A stretch of DNA of 64,000 nt from Svornostia sp051306365 (GTDB lineage: Bacteria > Actinomycetota > Thermoleophilia > Solirubrobacterales > Solirubrobacteraceae), in NCBI GenBank assembly GCA_051306365.1, contig JBPPNC010000120.1, forward strand, positions 12,366 through 76,365, in the 5' to 3' direction. Below are positions 32,479-40,428 of this stretch, one piece after another. Both the position numbers and the translations under genes were made by a program. Numbering within the stretch: the first letter of the stretch is position 1; each line of letters starts with the position of its first letter. The notes beneath the pieces were generated by a model, which saw only the letters and a list, made by a program, of their open reading frames with translations, had not been told where the DNA came from and ran no database searches.

Positions 32479-33933
32479 TGGACGGGCGACGGTGAGCACG
32501 GCGCTCGTCGCCCCGCGGAAGCCGAGGAGGTCCGTCGCGCGCACCGTCACGCGGTAGCGCCCGGCCTGCGTCTTGGCGGCGTAGACGAACACCGGGGTTC
32601 CCGGCTGGACGGTCGCGGTTCGCGCGCCGACGGTCTTCCCGCCACGGCTGACCGTCACGGTGACGGTGGCGGGCTTGTCGACCCGGATCCGCACCGCGCC
32701 GCGGGCGCCCGCGCGGGTGCGCGACGTCAGGACCTCGAGCGCCGGGCCGCGGCGCAGGTCGGAGGTGAAGCGCCTGGCCATGTCGCAGAACGGCTGCGGA
32801 TCGACGTCGACGACGGGCGCGGGCTCGACCGGGGTGTCCGCCGGCGGCTGGGTCGGCGTGGCGCCGCCGTCGGGCTCGGGCAGGGCGCCGCCGCTCTGCG
32901 CGGCGCTCGCGCGGGCCCGGTCGGCGCGGGCGCGCTCGCACAGTCCACGCAGGAAGTCGCGCGCGAGCTTGTGGTAGCCGATGTCGCTCGCCGCGCCGCC
33001 GAGCTGGTAGCGCGACCAGCCGCCCGTGTCGTAGCGCGGCAGCTCCGCGGCCAGCTGCTTGACGCCGCGTGCGTAGAGCTCGCGGCCCGCCTCGTCGTTG
33101 GCGAGCGTGGCGAAGTCGTGCAGCCCGTTCACCGCTTGGTTGAAGCCGTTGAGGACCCGCTGCCCGCGGGCGTACGAGTACAGGAGGTAGTGCGAGCGGC
33201 CGGGGGCGGTGTCCACGCGCACACCGCTCGGGGGCCGCGCCTGGAAGATGCCGAGGGCGTTGCGCGCCGCCTCGAAGTACGCCGGGTCCTTCAGGCGGAT
33301 CGCGGCGCGAGACAGCGACTGGATGCCCGTCGCCTGCGCCATGCCGCTCGCCCACGGCGGGCTGCCGCCGCCGAACGCGAACAGGTACTCCCACGCGATC
33401 CCGCCGGCGCGCGGGGCGGCCAGCGTGATCGCCTCGTCGAGGAGTGCGCGCAGCTCGTCGTCCTTCTTCTTGAACGACCACAGCGCGTTGGCCTTGCCGA
33501 ACGTCGCGAGCCACTGGATCTGCCAGCCCTGGCCGAGGTAGTGCTGCCACACCAGCTGGCTGCGTCCGAACGTCCGCCGCTGGCCGTTGCGCGGCAGCGG
33601 ATCGCAGCACCACCCCTCGCGGTTGCGCCTGACCGTGAGCATGAGCGCGGGCAGCCGCCCGGGCGTGAGCAGCCCGTCGCGCGCACTACGGTCGAGGTGC
33701 ACGAGCGGCGCGCGCATCCCGATCCGCCGCGAACCCGACAGCTTGCCGAGCAGGCGCCGCCCGTCCAGGTACGTCGCGCGGTGCTCGGCGTACGCGGCCG
33801 GCGTGATGGCGCCCGCATCGCGCATGCGCACCAGCTCGGAGAGCACGGTGCGCTTGGTGGCGGCGCCCGCGGGCGTGTTGGCCTGCGGTGAAGCCAGCAT
33901 GAAGCCCGCGAGAAGGAGGACCGCGAACGGCAT
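32476..33933 (-). CDS. secreted D-glucuronyl C5-epimerase C-terminal-domain protein
   Basis: The product has 485 residues from the ATG at 33933 (GTG 33948 is an alternative). The signal peptide is MPFAVLLLAGFMLASPQA. A central alpha-helical barrel-like region carries GGIAWEYLFAFGGG, GRSHYLLYSYARG and YDTGGWSRYQLGGAASDIGYH, which matches the C5-epimerase C-terminal domain (YDTG.WSRY). A Pro-rich linker follows, then a small beta domain (VTVTVSRGGKTVGARTATV). The eukaryotic enzyme acts on heparan; the bacterial substrate is unknown and may be a surface polysaccharide. Confidence 0.7.
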   Translation of the reverse strand: MPFAVLLLAGFMLASPQANTPAGAATKRTVLSELVRMRDAGAITPAAYAEHRATYLDGRRLLGKLSGSRRIGMRAPLVHLDRSARDGLLTPGRLPALMLTVRRNREGWCCDPLPRNGQRRTFGRSQLVWQHYLGQGWQIQWLATFGKANALWSFKKKDDELRALLDEAITLAAPRAGGIAWEYLFAFGGGSPPWASGMAQATGIQSLSRAAIRLKDPAYFEAARNALGIFQARPPSGVRVDTAPGRSHYLLYSYARGQRVLNGFNQAVNGLHDFATLANDEAGRELYARGVKQLAAELPRYDTGGWSRYQLGGAASDIGYHKLARDFLRGLCERARADRARASAAQSGGALPEPDGGATPTQPPADTPVEPAPVVDVDPQPFCDMARRFTSDLRRGPALEVLTSRTRAGARGAVRIRVDKPATVTVTVSRGGKTVGARTATVQPGTPVFVYAAKTQAGRYRVTVRATDLLGFRGATSAVLTVARP

Positions 33934-34029
33934 GATCGGCCGGAACACGGTGCTACCGTTCGCCAACCACGGGCGGGGAGCACCGTCGCCGCGCCCGCGG
34001 CCTCTCGCCTGCTGACCCTCGGAGTCTCC

Positions 34030-35118
34030 GTGTCTCGCGCTCTGCACCTGCTCTCGCTCCTGCTCGTCCTGCTCGTGCCCGCGGCGCTCCTCGGCGCCTG
34101 CGGCGGGGATGACAGCAGCGGCGAGGACGTCAACGCCGTGCTGGAGGAGACGTTCGATGGTACGAGCAAGCCCGTCGAATCCGGCAAGCTGGATCTCAGC
34201 GTCAAGCTCGACCTCGACGGCGCCGGGGAGAACCTCGACGCCCCGATCGCGATCGCGCTCAGCGGCCCGTTCGAGAACCAGGGCGCGGGCAAGGTCCCGC
34301 AGTTCGACTTCAGCCTCAACCTCGATGGCGGTGGCCAGCAGTTCCAGGCCGGCGCGATCTCGACGGGCGACGCCGCGTACCTGAAGTTCTCCGATCAGGC
34401 GTACGCCGTGGGGGACGACGTGTACAAGGAGTTCAAGGACGGCTACGCCAAGGCGGCCAAGGAGGACGGTGAGGAGCGTGACGGCGGCCCCTCGCTGAAG
34501 GCGCTCGGCGTCGACCCCCGCCGCTGGCTGCAGGACCCGAAGGAGGTCGGCACCGAGGAGGTCGGCGGCGTCGAGACCGTCCACCTCACCGCCGAGGTCG
34601 ACGTGCCCCGGCTGCTGGAGGATGTCAATCGGCTCATCAAGAGCGCGGGGAACCTCGGCGTGGGCGGAGACCGGGTGCCCGACCAGCTCACCGCGGCCGA
34701 GCGTGCACGCGCCGCGGAGGCCCTGAAGTCCGTGAAGGTCGACATCTGGACCGGCAAGGACGACAAGACGCTGCGCAAGCTCGTCCTGGCCCTCGACATC
34801 GCCGTGCCCGAGAACGAGCAGAAGCAGGCCGGGCTCGCGGCCGGCAAGGTCGACCTCGAATACGCCATCTCCGACCTCAACAAGCCGCAGACCATCGAGG
34901 AGCCGAGCAACGCGCGGCCGGTCGCCGAACTGAACGCCGCGTTGCAGGCGCTGGGTGTGAACCTCGGGGGCGGAACCGGTGGGCAGACGTCCACGACGCC
35001 GCAGGAGGGGACGTCGACGACGGCGTCGCCGAGCCAGGCGTATCTCGACTGCCTCGAGGACGCGGGCGAGGACTCCGCGAAGGTCAGCGAGTGCTCCAAG
35101 CTGCTGACGCAGCCGTAG
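34030..35118 (+). CDS. lipoprotein, LppX/LprG-like fold likely
   Basis: The product has 362 residues from the GTG at 34030 with GGAG six bases upstream. Signal and lipobox (LLGAC, Cys24) are clear, followed by GGDDSSGEDVN. The body has LppX/LprG-like features: VLEETFDG near the start, repeated beta strands (KLDLSVKLDLDG, FDFSLNLDGGG), and DIWTGKDDKTLRKLVLALD. Such lipoproteins carry lipids or glycolipids. A Thr/Ser linker and a Cys-containing tail (YLDCLEDAGEDSAKVSECSK) end the protein. It is divergent from the epimerase-like gene. Confidence 0.75.
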   Translation: MSRALHLLSLLLVLLVPAALLGACGGDDSSGEDVNAVLEETFDGTSKPVESGKLDLSVKLDLDGAGENLDAPIAIALSGPFENQGAGKVPQFDFSLNLDGGGQQFQAGAISTGDAAYLKFSDQAYAVGDDVYKEFKDGYAKAAKEDGEERDGGPSLKALGVDPRRWLQDPKEVGTEEVGGVETVHLTAEVDVPRLLEDVNRLIKSAGNLGVGGDRVPDQLTAAERARAAEALKSVKVDIWTGKDDKTLRKLVLALDIAVPENEQKQAGLAAGKVDLEYAISDLNKPQTIEEPSNARPVAELNAALQALGVNLGGGTGGQTSTTPQEGTSTTASPSQAYLDCLEDAGEDSAKVSECSKLLTQP

Positions 35119-35135
35119 CCGGCCCGTCAGTGCCC

Positions 35136-35141
35136 TAACCT
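35136..35141 (+). promoter_or_regulatory. -10-like TAACCT before the TerC gene
   Basis: TAACCT ends 9 bases before the ATG at 35151, giving a leader of at most a few bases. No ribosome binding site is visible in this spacer. Confidence 0.45.
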
Positions 35142-35150
35142 TCCCGCGCT

Positions 35151-36128
35151 ATGAGTGAGATCGCCGCCTTCGGCGTGCTGGCGGTGGTCCTCGTGGGGCT
35201 GCTGCTCGTCGACTTGAGGTTCTTCGCCCGCGGGCGCGAGCCCTCGTTCCGCGAGGGCGTGGTGTGGTCGATCGGCTGGCTCATCCTCAGCCTGCTGGCG
35301 GGCGTCGTCGTGTACGCCGTGGGCAGCTCCGAGCAGGCGATCAACTACACGACCGTCTACTTCATCGAGCGCTCGCTCTCGCTCGACAACCTCTTCGTCT
35401 TCCTGCTGCTGTTCGCCTACTTCGGCGTGCCGCAGGAGTACCGCGCGGGGCTGCTCTTCTGGGGCATCATCGCCGCGCTGGTGCTGCGCGGCCTGGCGAT
35501 CCTCGGCGGCGTCGCGCTCATCGAGCGGTTCGGCGACATCCTGTACGTGCTGGGCGCGCTGCTCATCCTGCTGGCCTACCGCATCCTCAAGGGCGTCGAT
35601 GAGTCGGTGGACCCGGACAAGAACCTCATGGTCCGGGCGGTGCGCAAGCTGTTCCCCGTCACCGACGATTTCCGCGGGCAGCACTGGTTCGTCCGCCAGG
35701 ACGGCCGCCGATGGGTGACGCCCCTGTTCGTCTGTCTCGCGGCGATCGTGGCGGCGGACATCGCGTTCGCGATCGACTCGATCCCCGCCGCGTTCGCGAT
35801 CACCCAGGACGAACTCATGATCTGGATGGGCAACGTGTTCGCCCTGCTGGGCCTGCGCGCGCTGTTCGTTCTCGTCGAGGGCCTGATCCGCAGGTTCCGC
35901 TACCTGGACCAGACGATCGCGATCGTGCTCGGTCTCGTCGGCGTCAAGCTCATCCTCGAGCACGCGCACGTCATCAAGCTCGGGCCGGTGCAGAGCCTCC
36001 TGATCGTGCTCGGCGCGTTCGCCGTCGGCATGATCGCGTCGGTCATCGCCGACAAGCGCGACGGGGGCCAGGGTGGATCGGGTCACGCTGCGCACCCGCC
36101 CGCGCCGGCGCCTGACCACAGCCTCTGA
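35151..36128 (+). CDS. TerC/Alx family integral membrane protein
   Basis: The product has 325 residues and about nine hydrophobic segments. The family's charged residues sit inside helices as expected: ERSLSLDNLFVF in the third segment and DIAFAIDSIPAAFAIT in the second half. TerC/Alx proteins are linked to metal (manganese) export and to loading metals onto exported proteins. The C-terminal 25 residues are Gly/His/Pro-rich. A monocistronic unit is likely. Confidence 0.9.
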   Translation: MSEIAAFGVLAVVLVGLLLVDLRFFARGREPSFREGVVWSIGWLILSLLAGVVVYAVGSSEQAINYTTVYFIERSLSLDNLFVFLLLFAYFGVPQEYRAGLLFWGIIAALVLRGLAILGGVALIERFGDILYVLGALLILLAYRILKGVDESVDPDKNLMVRAVRKLFPVTDDFRGQHWFVRQDGRRWVTPLFVCLAAIVAADIAFAIDSIPAAFAITQDELMIWMGNVFALLGLRALFVLVEGLIRRFRYLDQTIAIVLGLVGVKLILEHAHVIKLGPVQSLLIVLGAFAVGMIASVIADKRDGGQGGSGHAAHPPAPAPDHSL

Positions 36129-36142
36129 TCTGAGGAAGAGGT

Positions 36143-36355
36143 CGCCGGCATCGGCTCGGCGGTGAGGAAGCCCTGCACGCGGGCGCAGCCGTGCTGGCGC
36201 AGGATCTCGCGCTCGGTCTCCACGCCCTCGGCAAACCGTGCCGAGGTGCAGCGGCGGGCGAGCCCGATGGTGGCCGACACGATCGCCATGGTCCACGGCG
36301 CCTCCTGCAGCACCCACCGGCCGAGGCGCAGGATCAGGCCGGTCTCCTCGGCGAC
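36143..36355 (-). pseudogene. remnant of an EAL (c-di-GMP phosphodiesterase) domain
   Basis: Read on the minus strand, AEETGLILRLGRWVLQEA is directly joined to IVSATIGLA, then FAEGVETEREILRQHGCARV and QGFLTAEPMPA. These are the beginning and end of the second half of an EAL domain with the middle (DDFGTG, lysine strand) deleted. No start or intact frame exists. It is the only content I see between terC (36128) and the next gene (36447). Confidence 0.75.
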
Positions 36356-36446
36356 CGTGCCCGCACCTACGCGCCACGGAGACGGCGGTTGACAGGTACC
36401 CGGCGCCGGCTCAAGTTCCGGGCGCGGCGTCCGATGGCTCGGGAAG

Positions 36447-36902
36447 ATGGCTCCCGATTCCGTCAGCGCCATGGGCGGTGCCACCGCACCCGCGGACCCC
36501 GCCGCCACCGCGACCACCACCCAGCCGACGCAGAACACCGCCGCCGCCGGCGGTGGAGCGTTCGGCGACGCCCTGAGGGTCGCGAAGGGCGCGTCGTCCA
36601 CGCCGGCCCCGGCGGCCGGTGCGTCGTCGGCAGAAGCACTCGCGCGCGCCAAGGAGCTGGGCCTGGCCGGCGGCACGTCGGCATACGACGTCCTCGGGCA
36701 CCGGTACGCGCGGGTCGAAGGCGGCAGCCACAGCGGCCGGTACGTCAACACCTCCGGCAACGCGCGCAACGGCCAGACCTTCGAGATCGTGCAGCGCGGC
36801 GGCCACACCTACCACGTGTACGAGGACCGCGCGGTGCGCGTGGGAGCGAAGGCGCCCGCGCCCGCGCCCGAGGTGCCGGCTGGCGGCTCAGCCGCCACCT
36901 AG
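36447..36902 (+). CDS. hypothetical protein with Ala/Thr-rich N-terminus and compact C-terminal domain
   Basis: The product has 151 residues (ATG 36447; ATG 36471 possible). The first 65 residues are Ala/Thr/Pro low complexity; the remainder (YDVLGHRYARVEGGSHSGRY, VNTSGNARNGQTFEIVQRGG) looks like a small folded domain rich in Gly/Tyr/Arg. No signal peptide or enzyme motif. The 3' end overlaps the convergent gene by 15 bases. Family unknown to me. Confidence 0.5.
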   Translation: MAPDSVSAMGGATAPADPAATATTTQPTQNTAAAGGGAFGDALRVAKGASSTPAPAAGASSAEALARAKELGLAGGTSAYDVLGHRYARVEGGSHSGRYVNTSGNARNGQTFEIVQRGGHTYHVYEDRAVRVGAKAPAPAPEVPAGGSAAT

Positions 36903-37310
36903 ATCCTGCAGCCGCCGTTCGGTCTCGGCGTCGATGTCGAGCGGTTCCTGCCCACGGGCGGCGCGCCGGAGGTTGCGCGCTTCGACGAGCTGGCGTACCT
37001 CTGCTCGCAGGCCCGCGTCGGCCTGCGTGCCCGCGCCCCCGAGGTCGCTGAGCCGGCGGACCTCGTCCTCGACCTCCAGCGGCGGCTGCCCGCGTGCAGC
37101 GCGGCGGAGATTCCGCGCGTCGACCATCTGGCGGATCTCCTCGTCGCGCAGGGCGGCTGAGGGTGGCGCCGCGGCACCCGGTGTCTCGGAATCCAGATCC
37201 AGGGCCCCCTGCCCGATGCGGTCGTAGACGCCCGTGGAACTCGCCGTCACGAGCACGCCGATCACCACGGCCAGTGCCACCACCGCGATGACGATCACGT
37301 CGATGCCCAC
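36888..37310 (-). CDS. membrane-anchored protein with two tandem helical repeats
   Basis: The product has 140 residues from a GTG at 37310. An N-terminal helix (VIVIAVVALAVVIGVLV) anchors it. Two repeats of about 40 residues follow: EEIRQMVDARNLRRAARGQP and AEVRQLVEARNLRRAARGQE, each ending LSDLGG or LQDLGG. This kind of short helical repeat resembles SHOCT-like segments. Function unknown. Confidence 0.65.
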   Translation of the reverse strand: MGIDVIVIAVVALAVVIGVLVTASSTGVYDRIGQGALDLDSETPGAAAPPSAALRDEEIRQMVDARNLRRAARGQPPLEVEDEVRRLSDLGGAGTQADAGLRAEVRQLVEARNLRRAARGQEPLDIDAETERRLQDLGGG

Positions 37311-37359
37311 GTGTGCATGGTCTCACGCACGCGCAGTGGTTCGGACCGGTCAGCTTCGC

Positions 37360-37365
37360 TACCCT
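37360..37365 (+). promoter_or_regulatory. -10-like TACCCT before the acyl-CoA dehydrogenase gene
   Basis: TACCCT is followed about 15 bases later by the palindrome at 37380-37399. A start near 37372 would give a leader of about 100 bases. The -35 position (about 37337-37342) is poor, which fits an activated or atypical promoter. Confidence 0.35.
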
Positions 37366-37379
37366 GTCGGGCGACGGCG

Positions 37380-37399
37380 AGTTGACTGGCGAGTCAACT
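37380..37399. promoter_or_regulatory. perfect palindrome AGTTGACT-GGCG-AGTCAACT, candidate operator
   Basis: Eight-base arms with a four-base centre, symmetrical and perfect, lie 72 bases before the acyl-CoA dehydrogenase start. The shape and length fit a TetR-family operator, and TetR regulators commonly control acyl-CoA dehydrogenase genes. No TetR gene is in the neighbourhood; the nearest regulator (38828) is PadR. Confidence 0.55.
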
Positions 37400-37471
37400 T
37401 CGGGACCAGACCCCGCCGCTGCGGCCGCCCGTACGCGTCCGTGAACCCCCCGCCTAGGAGAACAACGGCAG

Positions 37472-38638
37472 ATGGTCGACTTCACACTGACCGACGAGCA
37501 GATTGCGCTGCGCGAGCTGGCCCACGACTTCGCCGAGAAGGAGATTCGGCCTGTTGCGTGGGAACTGGATCGCGACGGCGGATGGCCGCAGGACATCATC
37601 ATCAAGGCCCACGAGGTCGGGCTGATGAACACCCACGCGCCCGAGCGCTTCGGCGGCCCGGGCCTCCAGTACCTCGACGGTTGTCTCATCGAGGAGGAGC
37701 TCGCCTGGGGCTGCTCCGGCATCACGACCTCGCTCGGCGCGAACGGTCTCGCGTCGGCCCCGATCGCTCTCGGCGGTTCGGACGAGGTGCAGGACGAGTT
37801 CTTCGGCGAGCTCGTGGCCGAACCGAAGCTGGCCTCGTTCTGCCTGACCGAGCCGGGCGCCGGCTCGGACGTCTCGTCGATGCGCACGCGCGCCGAGAAG
37901 AAGGGCGACAAGTACGTCCTCAACGGCCAGAAGTGCTTCATCACCAACGGCACGTACGCCGACTGGTACACGGTCTACGCCAAGACCGACCCGGACGCCG
38001 GCCACCGCGGCATGTCCTGCTTCCTCGTGCGTCGTGACGACACGGTCGTCATCGACAAGAAGGAGGACAAGATGGGCCAGCGGGCCTCGAACACGGCGAC
38101 CGTGACGTTCAACGACACCGAGGTGGACGCCAAGTACCTCATCGGTGAGGAGAACAGGGGCTTCAAGCTCGCCATGATGACCCTCGACCGCACGCGCCCC
38201 GGCGTGGCGGCGATGGCCACCGGCATCGCGCAGGCCGCCTTCGAGTTCGCGACGAACTACTCGAAGGAGCGCGTGCAGTTCGGCGTGCCGATCGCCATGC
38301 ACCAGGCGATCCAGTTCATGATCGCCGACATGGCGACCAAGGTGCACCTCTCGCGCCTCGCCACCTGGAACTCGGCCGTGCTGCTCGACCAGGGCAAGCG
38401 CAACACCATCGAGTCCTCGCACGCCAAGCGCTTCGCGTCGGACTCCGCGATGGAGGTCGCCACGGACGCCGTGCAGGTCTACGGCGGCTACGGCTTCATC
38501 AAGGAGTACCCCGTCGAGAAGCTCATGCGTGACGCGAAGATCATGCAGCTGTACGAGGGCACGTCGCAGATCCAGCGCCTCGTCATCGCCCGCGAGACGC
38601 TGCTGCCGCGCCGCGCGGAGGCTCCCGCCACCGCGTAG
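37472..38638 (+). CDS. acyl-CoA dehydrogenase
   Basis: The product has 388 residues, the standard length. FAD/substrate motifs are FCLTEPGAGSDVSSM and FITNG; the catalytic base is E362 in LYEGTSQIQR, the short/medium-chain position. It performs the first beta-oxidation step, passing electrons to ETF. AGGAGA lies upstream of the ATG. A strong hairpin follows the stop. It may serve with the hydroxyacyl-CoA/enoyl-CoA genes at 40429-42397, although the two units are separated by PadR and a winged-helix gene. Confidence 0.92.
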   Translation: MVDFTLTDEQIALRELAHDFAEKEIRPVAWELDRDGGWPQDIIIKAHEVGLMNTHAPERFGGPGLQYLDGCLIEEELAWGCSGITTSLGANGLASAPIALGGSDEVQDEFFGELVAEPKLASFCLTEPGAGSDVSSMRTRAEKKGDKYVLNGQKCFITNGTYADWYTVYAKTDPDAGHRGMSCFLVRRDDTVVIDKKEDKMGQRASNTATVTFNDTEVDAKYLIGEENRGFKLAMMTLDRTRPGVAAMATGIAQAAFEFATNYSKERVQFGVPIAMHQAIQFMIADMATKVHLSRLATWNSAVLLDQGKRNTIESSHAKRFASDSAMEVATDAVQVYGGYGFIKEYPVEKLMRDAKIMQLYEGTSQIQRLVIARETLLPRRAEAPATA

Positions 38639-38664
38639 GTCGCGTCTCATCCTCGCTGGATGTG

Positions 38665-38692
38665 CGAAGGCCGCCCTCCGGGGCGGCCTTCG
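38665..38692. terminator. 12-bp perfect hairpin after the acyl-CoA dehydrogenase gene
   Basis: CGAAGGCCGCCC pairs completely with GGGCGGCCTTCG around a TCCG loop. It begins 27 bases after the stop. There is no long T run, so it may act as an actinobacterial hairpin terminator or stabiliser. It also lies at the broken end of the thioesterase remnant. Confidence 0.7.
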
Positions 38693-38708
38693 TCGTCGGG
38701 CATCCGCG

Positions 38709-38831
38709 GAGGCCGCCGTGGACCATCCCGATCGGGTTGTCGTGCCGCTCCTGCGCCACGCACGACATCGAGACCTGGCCCTCCGCGATCTCCGGAAGCT
38801 CGAAGCCCATGAGCCTGGCGATGGGCGGTGA
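38709..38831 (-). pseudogene. remnant of a PaaI-type hotdog thioesterase
   Basis: Read on the minus strand: PPIARLMGFELPEIAEGQVS, then AQERHDNPIGMVHGGL, the N-terminal part of a PaaI/acyl-CoA thioesterase including the catalytic NPIG.VHGG region. After HGGL the frame becomes unrelated and runs into the terminator hairpin, so at least half the gene is missing. The PadR gene starts at its 5' edge. Confidence 0.7.
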
Positions 38832-39325
38832 TGACGCAACGCACTGGGATCGACGCCGATCGCGCCATACTCGACGTGGTGTCACCTCGTCCCGAAACAG
38901 ACCGCGCCGTGGCCGACGTCGCCTCGCTGGAAGACACGCGCGCGGCTGCGGGCGCGTCCGGCGGCGCCGGCTCCGCCGACGCGGTCTCGGGGGCGCTGCG
39001 CAGGGCCGGCCTGCTCCCGCTGCTCGTCCTGCACCTGCTGCGCGAGGGTCCGTCGTACGGCAACCAGCTCATGGAGCGGATCGGTGAGCTGTCCGGTGGC
39101 CTGCTCGCGGTCAATCCGAACACGATGTACCCGTTGCTGCGCTCGCTCGAGGGTCAGGATCTCATCGCGGGGGAGTGGGAGCACCCCGAGCGCCGTTCAC
39201 GGCGCTTCTACCGGCTGACCGAGGCCGGGGAGGCCGAGCGCGCGCGGCTCGCGGAGGAGCTGGCGCCCAAGCTCGCGGCGTTCGCGCTGTCGCTGGAGGC
39301 GCTGCGGGTCGAGCTGGGCCGCTGA
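38828..39325 (+). CDS. PadR-family transcriptional regulator
   Basis: The product has 165 residues if the GTG at 38828 is used; the first 50 residues are low complexity, so a later start (for example near 38879) is possible. The PadR winged helix is clear from about residue 58: LLPLLVLHLLREGPSYGNQL, then NTMYPLLRSLEGQDLI and RRFYRLTEAGE. PadR proteins are repressors relieved by ligands; target here is not evident. Confidence 0.85.
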   Translation: MMTQRTGIDADRAILDVVSPRPETDRAVADVASLEDTRAAAGASGGAGSADAVSGALRRAGLLPLLVLHLLREGPSYGNQLMERIGELSGGLLAVNPNTMYPLLRSLEGQDLIAGEWEHPERRSRRFYRLTEAGEAERARLAEELAPKLAAFALSLEALRVELGR

Positions 39326-39334
39326 ACGGCAGAT

Positions 39335-40405
39335 CTACGTCGCCAGGACGACGTCGATCTGCCGTTCACCGCGTTCGAGGAACGCTGCGACGGCCGCGGC
39401 TTCTTCTGCCACCGCCTTCCCCACGCGCTTCGTCAACCTCGCGAACGGCTCCAGCGTGACGGTCGCCTTCGTCTTCGTCTCCTTGATCGACCACGTCCCT
39501 GCGACGACCCCGTTCACGAGGAATGTCGCCTTGATCCGCAGGTTCTTCGTCGCCACGAGCGCGCGGTGCTCGTCGGCGATCACGCGGCGGCGGTCCTTGT
39601 GGGCGAGCAGGAGGTTGTCGAAGTCCGGCAGGAGGACGACCTCGCGGCCGGGCGTGTCCTCGGGCGGGCGCGGCGCGTCGGGGAGATCGAACAGGCCGCC
39701 GCCGAACGCGACCAGGTCGTCGGCCATCGTCTCGACGACGGGCCGCAGCCCCTGCAAGCCCGACCAGGTCTGCATGTCCTCGACCGTGGCGGGCCCGAAC
39801 GCGGCGAGGTACCGGCGCACGATCCCGGCGGGGTCGCGCTTCCGCGGAAGCTCCAGCTCGCTCAGCCCGAAGACCGGGTCGCGCCCGTAGCCCCAGCGGT
39901 CGTCGGTCGGGACCATCACCAGTGGCAGCAGCAGTCGCGCGGCGTAGCCCATCACCCTCTCGTCTTCGGAGGGAAACCGCTCGGCCAGCAGCGGCCGCAG
40001 CGCGTTCATGCTCATCGGCCCTTGGTCGTGCAGGAGCTCCTCGGCGGCGGCCAGCACCGGCGCGGTCTCGAGCTCGCGGCTGCGTTCGCCCAGCACGTTG
40101 CGTGTGCGGTCCGGCGGGCCGAAGAACAGCCCCCAGTCCGCGGCGGCGACGGTGTGCAGCGTCCCGCGCATGAGCGGCGCGCGCACGGCGTCCCCGGTTC
40201 GCAGCGCGCCCAGCAGGTCTCCGGCCGCGAACCCTTCCAGCCGTGTCCAGAGCCCCAGGAACGGGGGCCGCGGCTCCTGCGCCTGGAGCCCGGCGAGCCG
40301 CCGCAGGACCCCGACGACATCCTCGCCGCCCCAACGTTCCAGCAGGCCCTGCCGCGCCAGCGTCGCGCGGTTGAGCTCGCGCAGGGTGAGAACGCGCTCG
40401 GCCAC
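39335..40405 (-). CDS. winged-helix DNA-binding-domain protein (HTH_42, AlkZ/YcaQ-like)
   Basis: The product has 356 residues from the GTG at 40405. It matches the family with start TLRELNRATLARQGLLER, LRRLAGLQAQEPRPP, LMRGTLHTVAAADW and the later PGREVVLLPDFDNLLLAHKDR. Members include AlkZ/AlkX DNA glycosylases that open crosslinked or alkylated DNA, but many remain untested. The key AlkZ QxQ-like segment (LQAQ) is visible. Transcription probably starts at the GTG itself (see the hexamer at 40412). Confidence 0.8.
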   Translation of the reverse strand: MAERVLTLRELNRATLARQGLLERWGGEDVVGVLRRLAGLQAQEPRPPFLGLWTRLEGFAAGDLLGALRTGDAVRAPLMRGTLHTVAAADWGLFFGPPDRTRNVLGERSRELETAPVLAAAEELLHDQGPMSMNALRPLLAERFPSEDERVMGYAARLLLPLVMVPTDDRWGYGRDPVFGLSELELPRKRDPAGIVRRYLAAFGPATVEDMQTWSGLQGLRPVVETMADDLVAFGGGLFDLPDAPRPPEDTPGREVVLLPDFDNLLLAHKDRRRVIADEHRALVATKNLRIKATFLVNGVVAGTWSIKETKTKATVTLEPFARLTKRVGKAVAEEAAAVAAFLERGERQIDVVLAT

Positions 40406-40411
40406 GTGTCA

Positions 40412-40417
40412 ACCCTA
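40412..40417 (-). promoter_or_regulatory. -10-like TAGGGT, leaderless, overlapping the divergent -10
   Basis: On the minus strand TAGGGT ends 6 bases before the GTG at 40405. Its TA overlaps the TA of the + strand hexamer at 40416. Confidence 0.5.
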
Positions 40418-40421
40418 GACT
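40416..40421 (+). promoter_or_regulatory. -10-like TAGACT, leaderless, overlapping the divergent -10
   Basis: TAGACT ends exactly 7 bases before the ATG at 40429. The whole space between the two divergent start codons is 23 bases and holds both hexamers. Confidence 0.55.
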
Positions 40422-40428
40422 GGCAGGC

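Noticed and set aside
39840..39849. further TTCCGCGGAA palindrome
   Set aside because: It is inside the winged-helix gene, encodes Arg-Lys-Arg type codons and lacks the second box and flanks of the 88-bp element.
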